From contig CM064862.1 of the NCBI GenBank assembly GCA_032719365.1, positions 53,969,840 to 54,033,839 on the forward strand: DNA of 64,000 bases. The letters run 5' to 3'. The first letter of the stretch is position 1. Every line of letters starts with the position of its first letter. Below, piece after piece: positions 47,311-60,590 of this stretch. The notes below the pieces were generated by a model that worked only from the letters and a program-made list of their open reading frames with translations, ran no database searches and had not been told where the DNA came from. This DNA comes from Prinsepia uniflora (Eukaryota; Streptophyta; Magnoliopsida; Rosales; Rosaceae). The position numbers were made by a program, and so were the translations under genes.

Positions 47311-48558
47311 AACATTGTATTATCATCAAGTAAGATTAATTCCAAAATATTACCTTTATTTTCACCCACAATTTACACAAAACTTCTTTTTAAGGGAAAT
47401 CGTAAATACTCAAGATTTTTCCATATAATGACAATTGAATCATAAACCTCATATTTTCATAGATTTTCTAAAATCATGTATAATGCATAATCAATTTATA
47501 ACATTACGCTTTGAAAAAAAATTCAAGTATGCATTAAATCACATAAGAATTAAATTCTAATGTCCCTTACTCAAAATATGATATGTTGGTATATGTACTT
47601 GAATAACCAAATTCACGATAGTCAATGAAATTGTTTGTAAACTACTATAAAAATTACTTAGCTCTATTTCCAAATCATACATTTTTAATCCCACATAACA
47701 CCTTAGGTTCTCATTGTTCTCTCACCAAGGCATCTCTTATCTAAATTCATCATAGTTTCCCTTTTTAATACTTCATTAGAACTATACTAACTTTTTAAAA
47801 TAAACTTAAAACTTTGAACATCCATAACTTCCTCCACCAATGTCCAATTAACTTGAGACTTGTATCATTGAACTTAGAAGACAAAGAGGAAGAACGTTCG
47901 TGTTGGTCAAACGGTGAAATTTCCACACGCGCTGCCACGCGTCGGTGGAACCCTCTGCGCGTGGACTTCACGAGCGTCATAGCTGCAGTCGCAACGGTAC
48001 TCACTATCTACCTCGAGCAGGTTTGCAAAATAGGTCACCCGACCCGGAAACCCCGACCCAACTGTAAAACCACCATTTATGTACCATTTTCATATTCTAA
48101 TCGTCCAACTTAGTCTACTTGATCCCCGAAGGAGATCTATGATGTCAAAAGTACGAAAACATGCCTCAACCGTGCTCTCTCACTTCATGGCTTTCGACCA
48201 GATTTTCCAGTTTCGTACAAGCCATTTCCTGCGTCCAACACTAGCTTTCTTACTCCCAAAATGATCCTAGGAACTTTCTTGATCCCCTAGGATCCTCAAA
48301 CAATCCACCACAACGATGCAGGTCATCATGGTAACCCACGGCCATCTTGAGTTTCCACGGCCATGGAAGTTCTTCCTCTATTCCTAAACTTTCCTCCATA
48401 CTCCATCCCCTCTATTATACTTCTTCTTCTTCTTCTTCTCTTCCTTCCCATTTTCTTCCTCACTTTCTCCCAGGTTCATCCTTGTCATGGTGGTGGCTTT
48501 TCCCATTTTTTCCTTTCTTTTGGTCTAGCCCCACCGAATTGCTCAAGGCACATCATCT

Positions 48559-48559
<1 letters not shown>

Positions 48560-48608
<49 letters not shown>

Positions 48609-48609
48609 G
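48560..48609. repeat. AC/AT microsatellite
   Basis: An AC run with one interruption followed by an AT run, inside the minus-strand 3' LTR. Confidence 0.95.
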
Positions 48610-48980
48610 CCTAGTTCGGTGGAGAGAATGGGAGGGAAATGTAGAGAATATTCTAGAAAAATTCATATGAATCACATGTCCAAAATGTGAAATTACCAAA
48701 TTACCCTTTAACCAAAATTACCATAATACCCTTGATCTTCCTAGACATATAATTTATTTGTTTGAACTCCTTTTTCAACATGTCGTCAGCCTATGTACTA
48801 GTGAGGCTGAGACCTTTGTAATAGCCTTCTCAAATTGCCTACTTGAGATCTCGATAAAAAAAGTCAACACTTTGACTTTTGATCAAAAATTCAACTCTTG
48901 ACATAAGGGAAAAATGGTCTTTTGTCATCTTCTTGAATATCTGGGGTGTTACAATCTCCCCCTTAAAAAAATTTTGTCCT

Positions 48981-50232
48981 CAAAATTTTAGAACATATCT
49001 AAACGTATTTTTATATTCAAATTGAACAACTAAATTACTCAGAATCAATCATACTAAGTATTTTAATACCAAACATCATTTATTTTTACTAATACTACCA
49101 TCAAGCTGAATCAGCATAAAAGCAATCATCACATTAAGCGTTAAGATGTCAAAATCCTTCTAATGATCCAATTTCATGTTTCCATAACCTTACTATTCCA
49201 AGTATAATCTCATACATGAGTCCTTTTTTTTTTTTTTTTTTATATTTACTTTCTTTATGTACTTTCAATCATCATAATTTACCTCAATACTTTACTAGTA
49301 TCCCAAACTTAACGTAATGAAGTTTCTAAATGCAACGAGAATTAATGCCAAATGCTCTAGTATCATTAACTAGACTATCATAGGTTATTATAATCCGAAT
49401 CCTATTTGAAAATCAATCATCATATGTAAACCATCATAGTAGTCATACACGATTAACCCCTATTCACTGCCCAATATCCATTACCATAAGAATTAAGCTC
49501 TTAATTTTTCTTCTCGTACCATTTTTATGCTATAATATCACATTATCTTTCCTATTATCATAACATATTATCACCTCATCTCATCACAACATAAGATCCG
49601 ATAATATCACGGCACCATCACATCATCAAATTGGTATAATCACACATCATTTACTTCCATGAATCGATTCACCACATAGCCTATAGTTTATTTAAATTCA
49701 AGTATTACCGAGATCTCGTATAGTCTTTACTTATACCCACCAATTTATAATCAAATTTGACCAATTACTATCGCAAATATCGACCATATCACAATGGGGC
49801 CTACGCGTAGGCCACCACCACAATCCTTATTTGAATTATTCCAAAAACAGTACCAATCATATTACCAGACAATATTTCCCTCGAGGTATCATACCACTAT
49901 CCACATGGAAACCGACTCAGGATACAGAGTCCAGCTCGACGTCTGACTCATCACCACACCCTAGTCTCAGGATATAAAGTCTAGCTCGACGTCTCAGACT
50001 AACCAATATCTACACATATACACCACTCGGGATACAGAGCCTAACTCGATATCCAAGTATTTACTGACTCAAGATACAAAGTCCTGCTCGACGTTTGAGT
50101 TAGCGCCAGTCTCAAGATATAGAGCCCCCTGCTTGACGTCTGGGGCTGACTACCACTATACCAATCTAAGGATATAGAGCCTCCAACTCGACGTTTGAAA
50201 CTAACCAACCACCATCCACTCAGGATTCAAAT
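48981..50232 (-). other. Non-coding internal region with long-hairpin array
   Basis: AT-rich sequence without retroelement domains. From about 49915 to 50227 a degenerate repeat recurs with core GGATAYARAG...CTCGACGT; several units have complementary ends. The array is interrupted by the insertion at 50233 and resumes at 55994-56085. Confidence 0.6.
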
Positions 50233-53200
50233 TGACACGACCCATCCCAATCCCCCCGGGATTACCATGGAATGTGATGTGCTCCCGTCTGACAAGAGGC
50301 GTCAGACAAGGGATAACCGATTGCCATTGCCCAAACGGGCTTCCAGAGTGCGTAAGGATCGATGGAGGAGGTGTGCGATGCTCAAGTCTCTGCTGCAGTC
50401 GTATCCGGAATCAACCTGAAGGGCATTGAAAACAAAAGCTGTGAGTGGACGAAAATAAACAAGTCTATTTAAAACATTTATAAGACATTTATGCCCCTCA
50501 GTAAAATCATATGCATGCACCAAAACCAATAATCCCATATTTATTTAGGAATAACCATTAGGGCCTTAGCCCGGAAACCAAAGCCTAGTTTCAATTTCCA
50601 AAAGTAAATCCAAGAGTTATTTCATAAATCCAGTAATATGAACCATAAGGCATATAATATAAACCATAACCATTATTTTAGCCACTGCACTATACACCCC
50701 AATATTCACACGTCAAAGTTTGACAAAATCCGACCACTTCGGAAACCTACTCAACCGAGTAACAACCATATGAACTTCACTTCGAAACGAAGTTCAGTCC
50801 CGTCGTTTACGACTCACATACCAAGGTAAGAGTGATAAACTCTCATCCAATCTGGATCATCACGATCACAATCCATATCCATCGCTACGTCACCCGACAA
50901 GTAATATCACGATCCTAGATCGTCACATCGACCAAAGTCGACAACATCGCAAATCAGATCCACCTAGGATCCACACATGCTCACATAGCTAACAGTCCAT
51001 CCGAAAGCTGATCGTAGGGTCTTACACCCTCAATTGAATCCCTCACCAAATTTCCCTTGGTGGAAAGATGACCACGCATATCACCACCAAATCCAAAATC
51101 ATACAAAACTTCTTGTGTCCAATGAACCCAAGCCAAACATGGGTCCACCCACCAATGCACGCTCAACGTACCGGTAACAACAATCATCGTCTGCCACGGC
51201 AGGAAAATATGAAGTCAACCCCAATGACTTCGGAATACCAATCACCGATGCGGAAACGAGCACTCCTCTCGTCTCCCAATCACAACTCTCCCCGAAACGG
51301 GAGTTCCAACCATGTTGGAAACAGACACGCTCCCAAATGAGATGTCATGTCCAACCACTGGACTGCCCACGTCCTTACCTCACTTGGACCACCACGTGTC
51401 CAAAATCATTTCATTACTCGGACCTTACGTCCACCAATACTCATGTATGCACACGCCCGATTCCGAACGGATAATTCCTCAACTCTGCCTGGATGTGCAT
51501 ACCAAACTGCCTTCGCCTCACATCACAACCTAAACAGGTTCAATCCTCAGGTTCCAAGTGATTCACAATCACAAAATCCCACATCAATACCACGAATGGT
51601 TTCCCCGACTTTTCCAATTTCAATAATTTCCTTGAACTCTCTGGGGATATAAGAAATAAACAATCTTACCAATCTCGGAGTTGACAAAAACTCCCCAAAT
51701 CCACCAATACATGACATAGGGAACAGCATCCCAAGATTCCCCAAATTTTCAATCATACCTTTTGATCCATTCATCACTTATCATCATAATTCGGTTGGGA
51801 CTTATCCCAACACGACACAACCTCCACTGGATCCCATCCAGTCCAAGACTCAACCACCACTGAGTCGCAGATACCAATCACATGTCCATCATGACAGAGT
51901 CACACCCCAACTGGTGGCTCATCGTCATCACAATCACTGACACCAGCACCAGCGTACAATCATCAACACTAGTATCAGCACACGGGCATCCATACTAGTA
52001 TTGGCATAAAAGTACCAACATACCAACATCCATACATAGTACACGAATATCCACACTAGCACACGAACGTCCATGCTAGCACACTGTGTGCAAAGTTGTT
52101 ACCCTGGATCTGCGTTCATTACGAACGACGATCCCGTAACAGCACTCGTACCCCACGACTATGGGTACCTCCAATTTGACCACTGGCACATCAGGAAAAT
52201 GGACGTTCCCTGAACATCCCCTGATCCTCAAGTGTGAAAGCCACACAAAATACCCTCGATAGTCAGTCATCCCGACACAACTGTCGACCAACAGTCATCG
52301 TTGTCAAGATCCGTATCCACACATCACACTACTATTCGATCCAACACGGGATTCCATATTTTATCTCATAACCGCATCCGTGGATCGAATCCCATAATCC
52401 AGACTAGACTCACTAGAGTCATCCACATGGTCATCCATGACCTCATCCGCACGTCGCAGCACAATTCCTTAATTAAAGTTCACTTTTCCTGCCCATCAAT
52501 TATAAATTAGGGTTCCAAAATCACACCCTAGGGTTCCACCGAACCCAACTGCCTTCTGCAGTAAAATCCACAATCTGACCGACCCCGCGGTCCTGACATC
52601 ATATAGACGTCCAATCCAAACCAATCGTCAACTCAACGTGAGTTCCATCGTGGGTTCCACCACGAAGGTCATCGGCTAACTCCGATGCATCAACACCCCG
52701 TACACTAGCCAACACTACCAGGGTCCATAATTTAGACCAATACTCAACTGAGTTTCGCCTTTCCGATACATTATTCAAATGGGGTTCCCTGAACCCGGCT
52801 GTGCCCAGCAGCACAACAATCCATCATCACGTGACCGAACCGACGGTCCCACATTACCAGTTAATCGTATAAAACCCCACTTGGGTTGAATCACATCAAT
52901 GCACGGCGTAACGGGCCAAACACACCCAATCTACCAAAACTATCTATCAGGTTGACAACGGAACTGCAGCCCAAAGAGACATCACACCCTCGTCCTTCGC
53001 GCACAAAAGAGCAAAACCTGCTCTGATACCACTTGACACGACCCATCCCAATCCCCCCGGGATTACCATGGAATGTGACGTGCTCCCGTCTGACAAGAGG
53101 CGTCAGACAAGGGATAACCGATTGCCATTGCCCAAACGGGCTTCCAGAGTGCGTAAGGATCGATGGAGGAGGTGTGCGATGCTCAAGTCTCTGCTGCAGT

Positions 53201-55993
53201 CGTATCCGGAATCAACCTGAAGGGCATTGAAAACAAAAGCTGTGAGTGGACGAAAATAAACAAGTCTGTTTAAAACATTTATAAGACATTTATGCCCCTC
53301 AGTAAAATCATATGCATGCACCAAAACCAATAATCCCATATTTATTTAGGAATAACCATTAGGGCCTTAGCCCGGAAACCAAAGCCTAGTTTCAATTTCC
53401 AAAAGTAAATCCAAGAGTTATTTCATAAATCCAGTAATATGAACCATAAGGCATATAATATAAACCATAACCATTATTTTAGCCACTGCACTATACACTC
53501 CAATCCGACATCCCTGATGTCTGACGTCCCTGACGTCAATAAGGTCACAATCACAAGGCTACGCGTGCCACTCGGGTCTCAATTTCCGAGTTCATTCCCC
53601 GAACCCCGTTCGGGTACAGCATCCCCGATGCTTAGCATCATAGACGCTGGACGTACTAGACGTCCGTGACCTCTCCGGGGTACCTCGCCGGAGGAGACAA
53701 CATAATATGGAAGGATCTATACAGTGCAGTACTAAATACATTTTATCGATATCCACATGCAAAACATATAGGTATACATAGGTAAAATCCGAACCGATCG
53801 TTACATTTCATCAAACGGGTCTCATGCCCAAAATCGTAAAATGTGCCATGACCGAAACATCATCAAAACCATTTATAGATTCCAGCATGTGAACATATAT
53901 AAAATGTAAACCAGGAAACATTTATTCAATTCCATTTAGGGTCCCCGACCCGCAATCACATGTAGAAATCAATTGGGCCCCTGGCCCGATTTCACAAGTT
54001 AACTGGGCCCCTGGCCCGATCCACATGTTAACTGGGCCCCTGGCCCGATTTCATAGTTCAACTGGGCCCCTGGCCCGATTTTACATTATTCAAGTTCGTA
54101 ACCGTTTCATGAAATCATATCCAACCACATTTATGGAAATCGGTGCAAATCCAGAAAACCTCGGTTTTCGTGCAAATACGTAATTCACCTCGAAATACGT
54201 GAAATCATTTTAAATTCACCGATATCCAAAGTAAATCATTCAATCATAATTATAACAATCATAAAACAGTTATGCATGCATCGAATTTATGAAACCAATG
54301 TCCACTCACAGACCGTTTAACCGAGCGCCTCGATATGCGTGCCATAGGCCTTCCCGGGCCACACCACTATCACCGGGACTCCCAATCCTGTCCAAATCAC
54401 ATTAGAGGATTACTAACCTCATCAATAACATCCTATTCAAGTCCCGTAATTTTCCCGAATTTTTAAGTATTTTTAAACTCGATTTAAAACCTTCGGACAT
54501 CCCGAACAATATCGAGACGGTGTCCGATCGACACGAAACCAATCCCAAAATGTTCGTTACATTGTATAGGACAAAAGTCATGTTGACCTCACCTCGAGAT
54601 TCGTGCCCACGCGCCGTCACGCGCCGCCGTGAGTGGCTGCGCGTGAAAGCCACGCGCCTGCTACAGTGACTGCTACAGTCACCACCTTCACCCGTTTGTC
54701 TGGTAAACGGGTCTGATTACCCGCGATAGGATCCGGTTCAATCACACCCAATTCGACATCAATTCAATCCGTTCTTGATCCTAAAACAATCATTAGCATA
54801 TGAATTTCAGTTCTGTGACATCGATCAACATCAACTATTCCTTAATCAAGCCATCAACCCGTGATCACCCAAAACGGATCAACCACCAAAACTCCATCAA
54901 TCCTCAACCATTGTCAAATTAACTTCATATGAAGCATATAAGGATTAACACGAACCAATTAGCATGATTAATTGAACACGACATTACCTCAATCACCACA
55001 ACTCAAGCTTGAGTTTTCCGGCCGTCCACCTCGTCCGTTCACGGCCCTAGGAGCCCCAAAGCTTGCCCCAATTGATCTGGTTCGATGCGTTGAAGCTCCA
55101 GGAAGCTCAATCCACCATCAATTAGGCTTGGGCTGGCCTAAAACTGGAAATTCGAATTTGAATTTCCCAGAACCCAGTTTCGGGTTTTTGAGCATTCCTC
55201 CACCATTTCCACTCCAATTTTCCATCTCTCAATCTCAGTGAACTGCCCTCGACACACTCTTCATTCTTTTAATTCAATTTAGCTGTTAAAGGCGTCCAAA
55301 ACCGTCCTCAATCCACTGTGTAAAGGTTCCCGCACTGACCCGAAAATCATAGAAAAACCCAGTGCCCACGTTTAGTGATCGATGCCAACACAACCCTTGT
55401 GCAATTCAACCTCAAACTGGCCCAATTCAATCAATTAATTGATAAACAAATCAAGGGATCGATCGCACAAAGCATCCACCTCACGGCTGATCAATGAAAC
55501 AGTACCCCCGTGTGAATTTACAATTCTGCCCTTGTGCAGAAAATTACCAAAATGCCCCTCACGCATCCTGACCCGTAACTCGGTCATACGGATTCCGATT
55601 GATGCGTGCCGCCTGTCTACGAACTCAGGGCATCGAGACCTTCCTAACGGTCCTCGGTCCTTGGCCATCGGACCTCCCGATCAAAAAGTCAACATTTCCC
55701 CCTTATAGCGTCCGAATTACGAAAATGCCCTTGCACTTCCGTACATCATAACTTTCACCACGAACGTCGGAATCAAACGTGCCACCTGTCTATGAACTCG
55801 TGACGTCCCGAACTACGTCACGGTCATCGGTCAAAGTCCATTTGACCATCCGAATTAAAAGTCAACGTTTTGCCCACGCCTAGGGGCAAAACGGTCATTT
55901 TGCACAATTCGTCCGAAATCGCCCAACTAATCCCAGATTAGTAAATCACAATTAAATATTATTAAATCCCGATATTCGGGACGGGTCGTTACA
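50233..55993 (-). mobile_element. LARD-like element (minus) with a truncated 3' LTR, TSD CAAAT
   Basis: The complete 5' LTR is 53034-55993 (minus start TGTAACGACCCGTCCCGAA, end GATGGGTCGTGTCA). The primer site (TGGTATCAGAGC on minus) is at 53020-53031. Internal region 50704-53033 is non-coding and resembles that of 15743-19063. Only the last 471 bp of the 3' LTR remain (50233-50703). The TSD CAAAT (50228-50232 and 55994-55998) is perfect, so the loss is internal. The shared 471 bp of the two LTRs differ at about three sites, suggesting a recent insertion. Confidence 0.92.
53034..55993 (-). repeat. Complete 5' LTR of the minus LARD-like element
   Basis: Exact inverted pair at 53242-53251 and 54300-54309. 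A run of GGGCCCCTGGCCC hairpins at about 53968-54080. Duplicated U3 block cores at 55605 and 55778. Confidence 0.9.
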
Positions 55994-55998
55994 CAAAT

Positions 55999-57028
55999 CC
56001 TAACTCGATGTTTGAGTGGTCATCCCATACCATACCAGTCTCAGGAAATGAGTGTCAACTTGACGTCTGAGACTAATCCTCCACCACCTGTCCACATACA
56101 ATAATACCATATCGAGAAACACATACAAGTTCACAATCACAACATCATTCATTACATATTTCCAGGCGTCTCAATTCCATGGATCCCATTCACAATTCAA
56201 TTTATAGGTCTACGCTCAATATCACCGGTTATATCAATTCTCGTAAAACGTACCATTCAAGCATTCATAAAACCATATTAAAAACATTAAAACCATATAA
56301 ATATAAATCACTCAAATATCCTCAAAATATATGGAAACGTTATTTCAAATTTAGAACCATCTTCCACAACATGATACAACAATTTCATCGTTACTTATCA
56401 TATATATACAACATCATATCATGTCCTTAGTATTTTATTTCAACATATGTTTCCTTCATGTCATATAATCACATTAACTCCATCATAACATAGCATCATT
56501 TAAGACATCAGGACATTAGCATAATCATATTCTCATAATTACATGCTTATCATATATCATATATCATTGTACCATTTACATGTGAATACTATAGTTTTCA
56601 AAAATCAACAAATAAATGTTTGATTATCAAACTTAAATTAGTTCAACTTATGGCTATTCTTCAAATCAATTTACAATTTCGTAAATAATGTATTAAATCA
56701 ATTTCCGTAAAATTATAGAAAATTATATTTATATATTTTTTTTTTGTTTAAATCATTTAACTATTTATTTACCCTTTAAAAATAAAATTGTCATTTCAAA
56801 TTTGGAATTAAAAATTAACATAATTCCCGTGAAAACCTTGTAAACATATTCTAAGAATTTATCTAATAATCTTGTCTCACATTTCCATTCAAAACAAATT
56901 TCAAGACGAGGTTTAGTCAAATCACCAAACTGTTTGTAGTGATCCAATTAAATTGTCAAAATTCATGGAAACACAATCCATTTATTATCATATAAATCAT
57001 GTCAGAACAATAATTAAATTAAAATCTA
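55999..57028 (-). other. Internal region of the host element, 5' side
   Basis: It continues the hairpin repeat to about 56085, then AT-rich non-coding sequence up to the primer site. Small open frames have no domains. Confidence 0.6.
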
Positions 57029-57040
57029 GCATTGATACCA
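57029..57040 (-). promoter_or_regulatory. Primer-binding site, variant initiator tRNA-Met type
   Basis: The minus strand reads TGGTATCAATGC three bases inside the LTR end CCTGTCA. It differs at two positions from the TGGTATCAGAGC of its neighbours. Confidence 0.7.
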
Positions 57041-57043
57041 AGT

Positions 57044-57527
57044 TGACAGGACCCGTCCCGAATTTCACGTAAACGGAATCGAACTTGTTCCTATATGACA
57101 ACCTTCACCAGATAAGGAATATTACTTTACTCGCCATTGGACTAAAGTCGTGACCAATTAGATTGACCAAATTGAGTCCAGACTTGCGAGGCTTTTACCC
57201 ACATCCAGCCCGCTCCTCGAAAAGTAGTGGAGTTACTAATTTGATTATTTTCAACCTTGCCATAATTATTATTATGTGTAGCCTAAGTCGTACACCAAGT
57301 AGTTACGAATATATAAAATACATGATCATTCAAACATTCCTTATGCTATTATACCGCCATTTAAACTGTATTATTTCATTACCATCTTTACAACCACTAA
57401 CATCGTATTATCATCAAGTAAGATTAATTCCAAAATATTTACTTTTATTTTCACCCACACTTTACACAAAACTTCTTTTTAAGGGAAATTGTAAATAGTC
57501 AAGATTTTTCCATATAATGACAATTCA
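57044..57527 (-). repeat. Truncated 5' LTR of the host element
   Basis: It begins (plus strand) TGACAGGACCCGTCCCG and matches the 3' LTR at 46290-47430, Cassandra excepted, until CCATATAATGACAATT near 57525, then the match ends. Confidence 0.75.
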
Positions 57528-58990
57528 ACAAATCGTAAAATCTCTTTTTCGTGTCTTTCATATATATTTTTTTCGAGCTCCATAATTTGTTGAATAAGTT
57601 TTTTTTAAAAGCCTAATTGAGCCCAGCCCAAATAGGTTTATTAGGCCTGGTTCGTAAAGTCCAATAAAAATCCGGCCCAAACTAGGCCTAACAGAAGGTA
57701 TGAGCTTTCATATTTGTGACCAAGCCCGCTCGGTCCGATTCAAAACTTTTCAAATAATTAGATAAGCTTGGCCCGGCCCAAGCCCAAAAAATTTAGGTCG
57801 GGCTTGCCCGACCCGGCCTATTGATGAGGGCTAGGTGGAGACAACATGGGCCTAGGGGACTTCTAAGCGCCCACTGAATTTTATATATTTTAATGTAATA
57901 TTTATATAAATAGATTATAATATTATTTTAATTAGCTAAAAATTTATTAATAAGTAAGAATTAGTATATAATTATAGTTAATTATATATTTTAGGGGTTT
58001 ACATTCAATTTGAAAATACAATTTTAGGCTTCCTAATACAGATATGTATATCATTATCATACATGGTTTATAGAAATCATAGTGATATTTTGATATAAAA
58101 GTATATAATTCGTATTATAGTTAATTTTTTTCTTTTCAATTTTCAGAATTCTGACGCATGTTTATTTTATTTTATTACTTCAATCATAATTTATTTTGAC
58201 ATGCATCGTTTTCAAATTGAGAATCCGTCGAAGATAACTGTATATGGTTGTAGTAAACTAGTAGTATGATATGATTTTTTTATATATATATAATTTAGCG
58301 AATTTGACATATATAATTATGAGTTGAATTATATGAATTATATTAATAGTAAACTAGTAGTGTTAAAGAAATTCTTATTTTTTATTTTTTAAATGTAAGC
58401 CTTTGGCTAGAGAACATGTCAACAATGTAGATTAAGTTTATAGTGTTACGTTTAAAATGAGGTAAATTACAAATGAATACCAAATTCAAAGTGACTGGCA
58501 AAAAATGCTATGATATCATATTGAATAATTATTAACCTGGCAAACTTATGTTTGTTAAAGATTATACATATCCAGCAAAAATGGTAGAAAGTTTTAGTTG
58601 CTTCCATTTATTACCTTAAGCATTATTAAGAATTTAACTAGAGCCATCTGACCCTAGCGTGTGGCAAAGGGCATGGTGGGGTGATAACAAAGTCATACCC
58701 ATTGACTTGAGCATAAAAACACACAGAAATTTAGTCAAGGATTGGCTTAAGCAATTCACTACTACATCATCCATCACTATAATATGAAACCCTTCCAAAG
58801 TTGGACATTCTCACCAACAATATGTTGAAATACATGTTAAGCAAGAAAATGCCTCGCTCAATCACATCTTCAAACTCTAGCTAAGACTATAAAGACCCGT
58901 CAAAACCGGACATAAGGTTGGTAATGGGTCACAATTCTTGTCGTGTCATTAATTTTGTTTTATCCAAATATATACAATATGAATATAACT

Positions 58991-59071
58991 CATTTAATAA
59001 TCGTCGACAATGATGGCCATTTAATAATCGTCTTCAATGATGGCCATTTAATAATCCTCATCAATGATGGT
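58991..59071. repeat. 27-bp tandem repeat, three copies
   Basis: Three adjacent copies of CATTTAATAATCGTC plus ACAATGATGG-type sequence, with a few changes, start at 58991, 59018 and 59045. Confidence 0.9.
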
Positions 59072-60300
59072 CAACCAGAACCTCACATTTTAATGAACCA
59101 AGTAACACGTATAATTTATTTAATAAATAAGTCATGATCGAAACCCGATTAACCTACGACATAATTAACTTATTTATAATATTTAACCTTTTAACTTTAC
59201 GAATTTATGTTATACACCATAAAATTCAATAAATGTTACTAACTACCCATCAATACATTATGAATTCATCCACAAATAATTTTAAAATTATAAAGACCGA
59301 ATAAGTATATAGTTAAGTAAATTGGTAGATATATGCATTAGAGATATGGGTTGACCCGAGACCCATCAATTATTAAAAGTATCCTAATAGGTTGATCAGA
59401 AAATAATCCAAAATTTTAATTGTGTATATTAATTCAGATAAATTTTGTGTGAATTTCGAGTTGTTTATCAAAACGTATCGTAAATTATTACCCTTAAACC
59501 CGAACAAATAAGAACATCATTTCTTTCGATAAAGAAATGAAAATTTTATATGAACCGAAGGAATTAAAGATAATTCGTGATTGGAAAGGTTTTTTCGATT
59601 ACAGGTTAAGTGATCATTGTTGAGTAAAGATAGGAGAAAAGTTGAAAGACATCCTTTAAAAAGAAGGCTTCTTTTCTTGTCTTCTAGACCCCTTTTCTTC
59701 TGGACCCCCAAGCACACCAACACAATACACAATCCAAACATGAATATCATATTCCACAGCTTGCCTATGATCCTATGTAACAACAATAAACAATAAAAGC
59801 TTCCTTTACTTAATTACTTGTAGTCACTTCTACCACCACAGTCGTCAAATTTCAATAATATAGTCAAATTTCAATAATATATTATTAATTATCATCTCTT
59901 AATTCTTTGGATATTTCAATAACCCTAAACCCTAATGACTGAAGAATTTTTCTTAATTTTTATAATCAGATCATAATCTTATCCTTGGAGTGCACTAAGC
60001 AATGACAATGAGGAGGAGCTAAAGATATGTACTAAGTAAATTGGTCTATGCATAATTAAGAATTATATATTAAAATATCTTCACTAATATATTGAGTATT
60101 AACTAGGATTGCAACTATCTAGTCCCGTGGAAGGAGGCAAGTAGGTAAGGTTGGAACTAGCCAATGATTAGCTATTAAACCTTTGTAATTTTCAAACGGA
60201 TCATATACAAAATGTAGTTCTAATACATTGGGTCAGATTTAAATGTATTCATTTTAACTTCATTGTTCAAAACCCCTAATTATTTTATAAGAAATTATTA

Positions 60301-60590
60301 AAGCAATAATCCTTGAATTTTACCATAATTTTAAAAATTGTCCCTAAACTTCAATATTAATTTTCCCCCTCCATGAACTTATTTAGTCCCTCTGTCAAAA
60401 TTCGAATAGAATCCGTTAAAATTAAAAGCAAAACCGTGCTTTCAAGTGTGATTTATCTCATGGATTCTGTTCAAATTTTTGACTGAGCGACTAAAACAAC
60501 TATTACGGTAAAATTTAGGGACGGGGACAAGTAATATTGAAGTTTATGGACGATTTTTAAAATTATGGTAAAATTTAAGGACTATTGCTC
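60301..60590. mobile_element. Fold-back or MITE-like element with about 58-bp inverted ends
   Basis: The left end (AATCCTTGAATTTTACCATA, then ATTTTAAAAATTG, ... to 60359) is nearly the reverse complement of the right end (60532-60590, with AAAATTATGGTAAAATTTAA, then GGACTATTGC). The middle has no coding capacity. A clear TSD was not found, so the superfamily is unknown. Confidence 0.75.

Larger units (their letters stand above)
46290..57527 (-). mobile_element. Minus-strand non-coding LTR element, truncated, with two nested insertions
   Basis: On the minus strand: partial 5' LTR (57527-57044), primer site, non-coding internal region, purine tract (AAGGGGGAGAT, 48954-48980) and 3' LTR (48953 to about 46290). 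Matching stretches such as GATTGACCAAATTGAGTCCA (46374, 57151) show both LTRs are one family. Insertions: Cassandra (46612-47310) in the 3' LTR and a LARD-like element (50233-55993) in the internal region. The 5' LTR breaks off near 57527, and the outer 40 bp of the 3' LTR are worn, so no TSD was found. Confidence 0.75.

Noticed and set aside
59517..59786. 89-codon minus-strand frame with a hydrophobic start resembling a secreted small peptide.
   Set aside because: No known peptide motif at its end, no codon or context support; AT-rich spacer gives such frames by chance.
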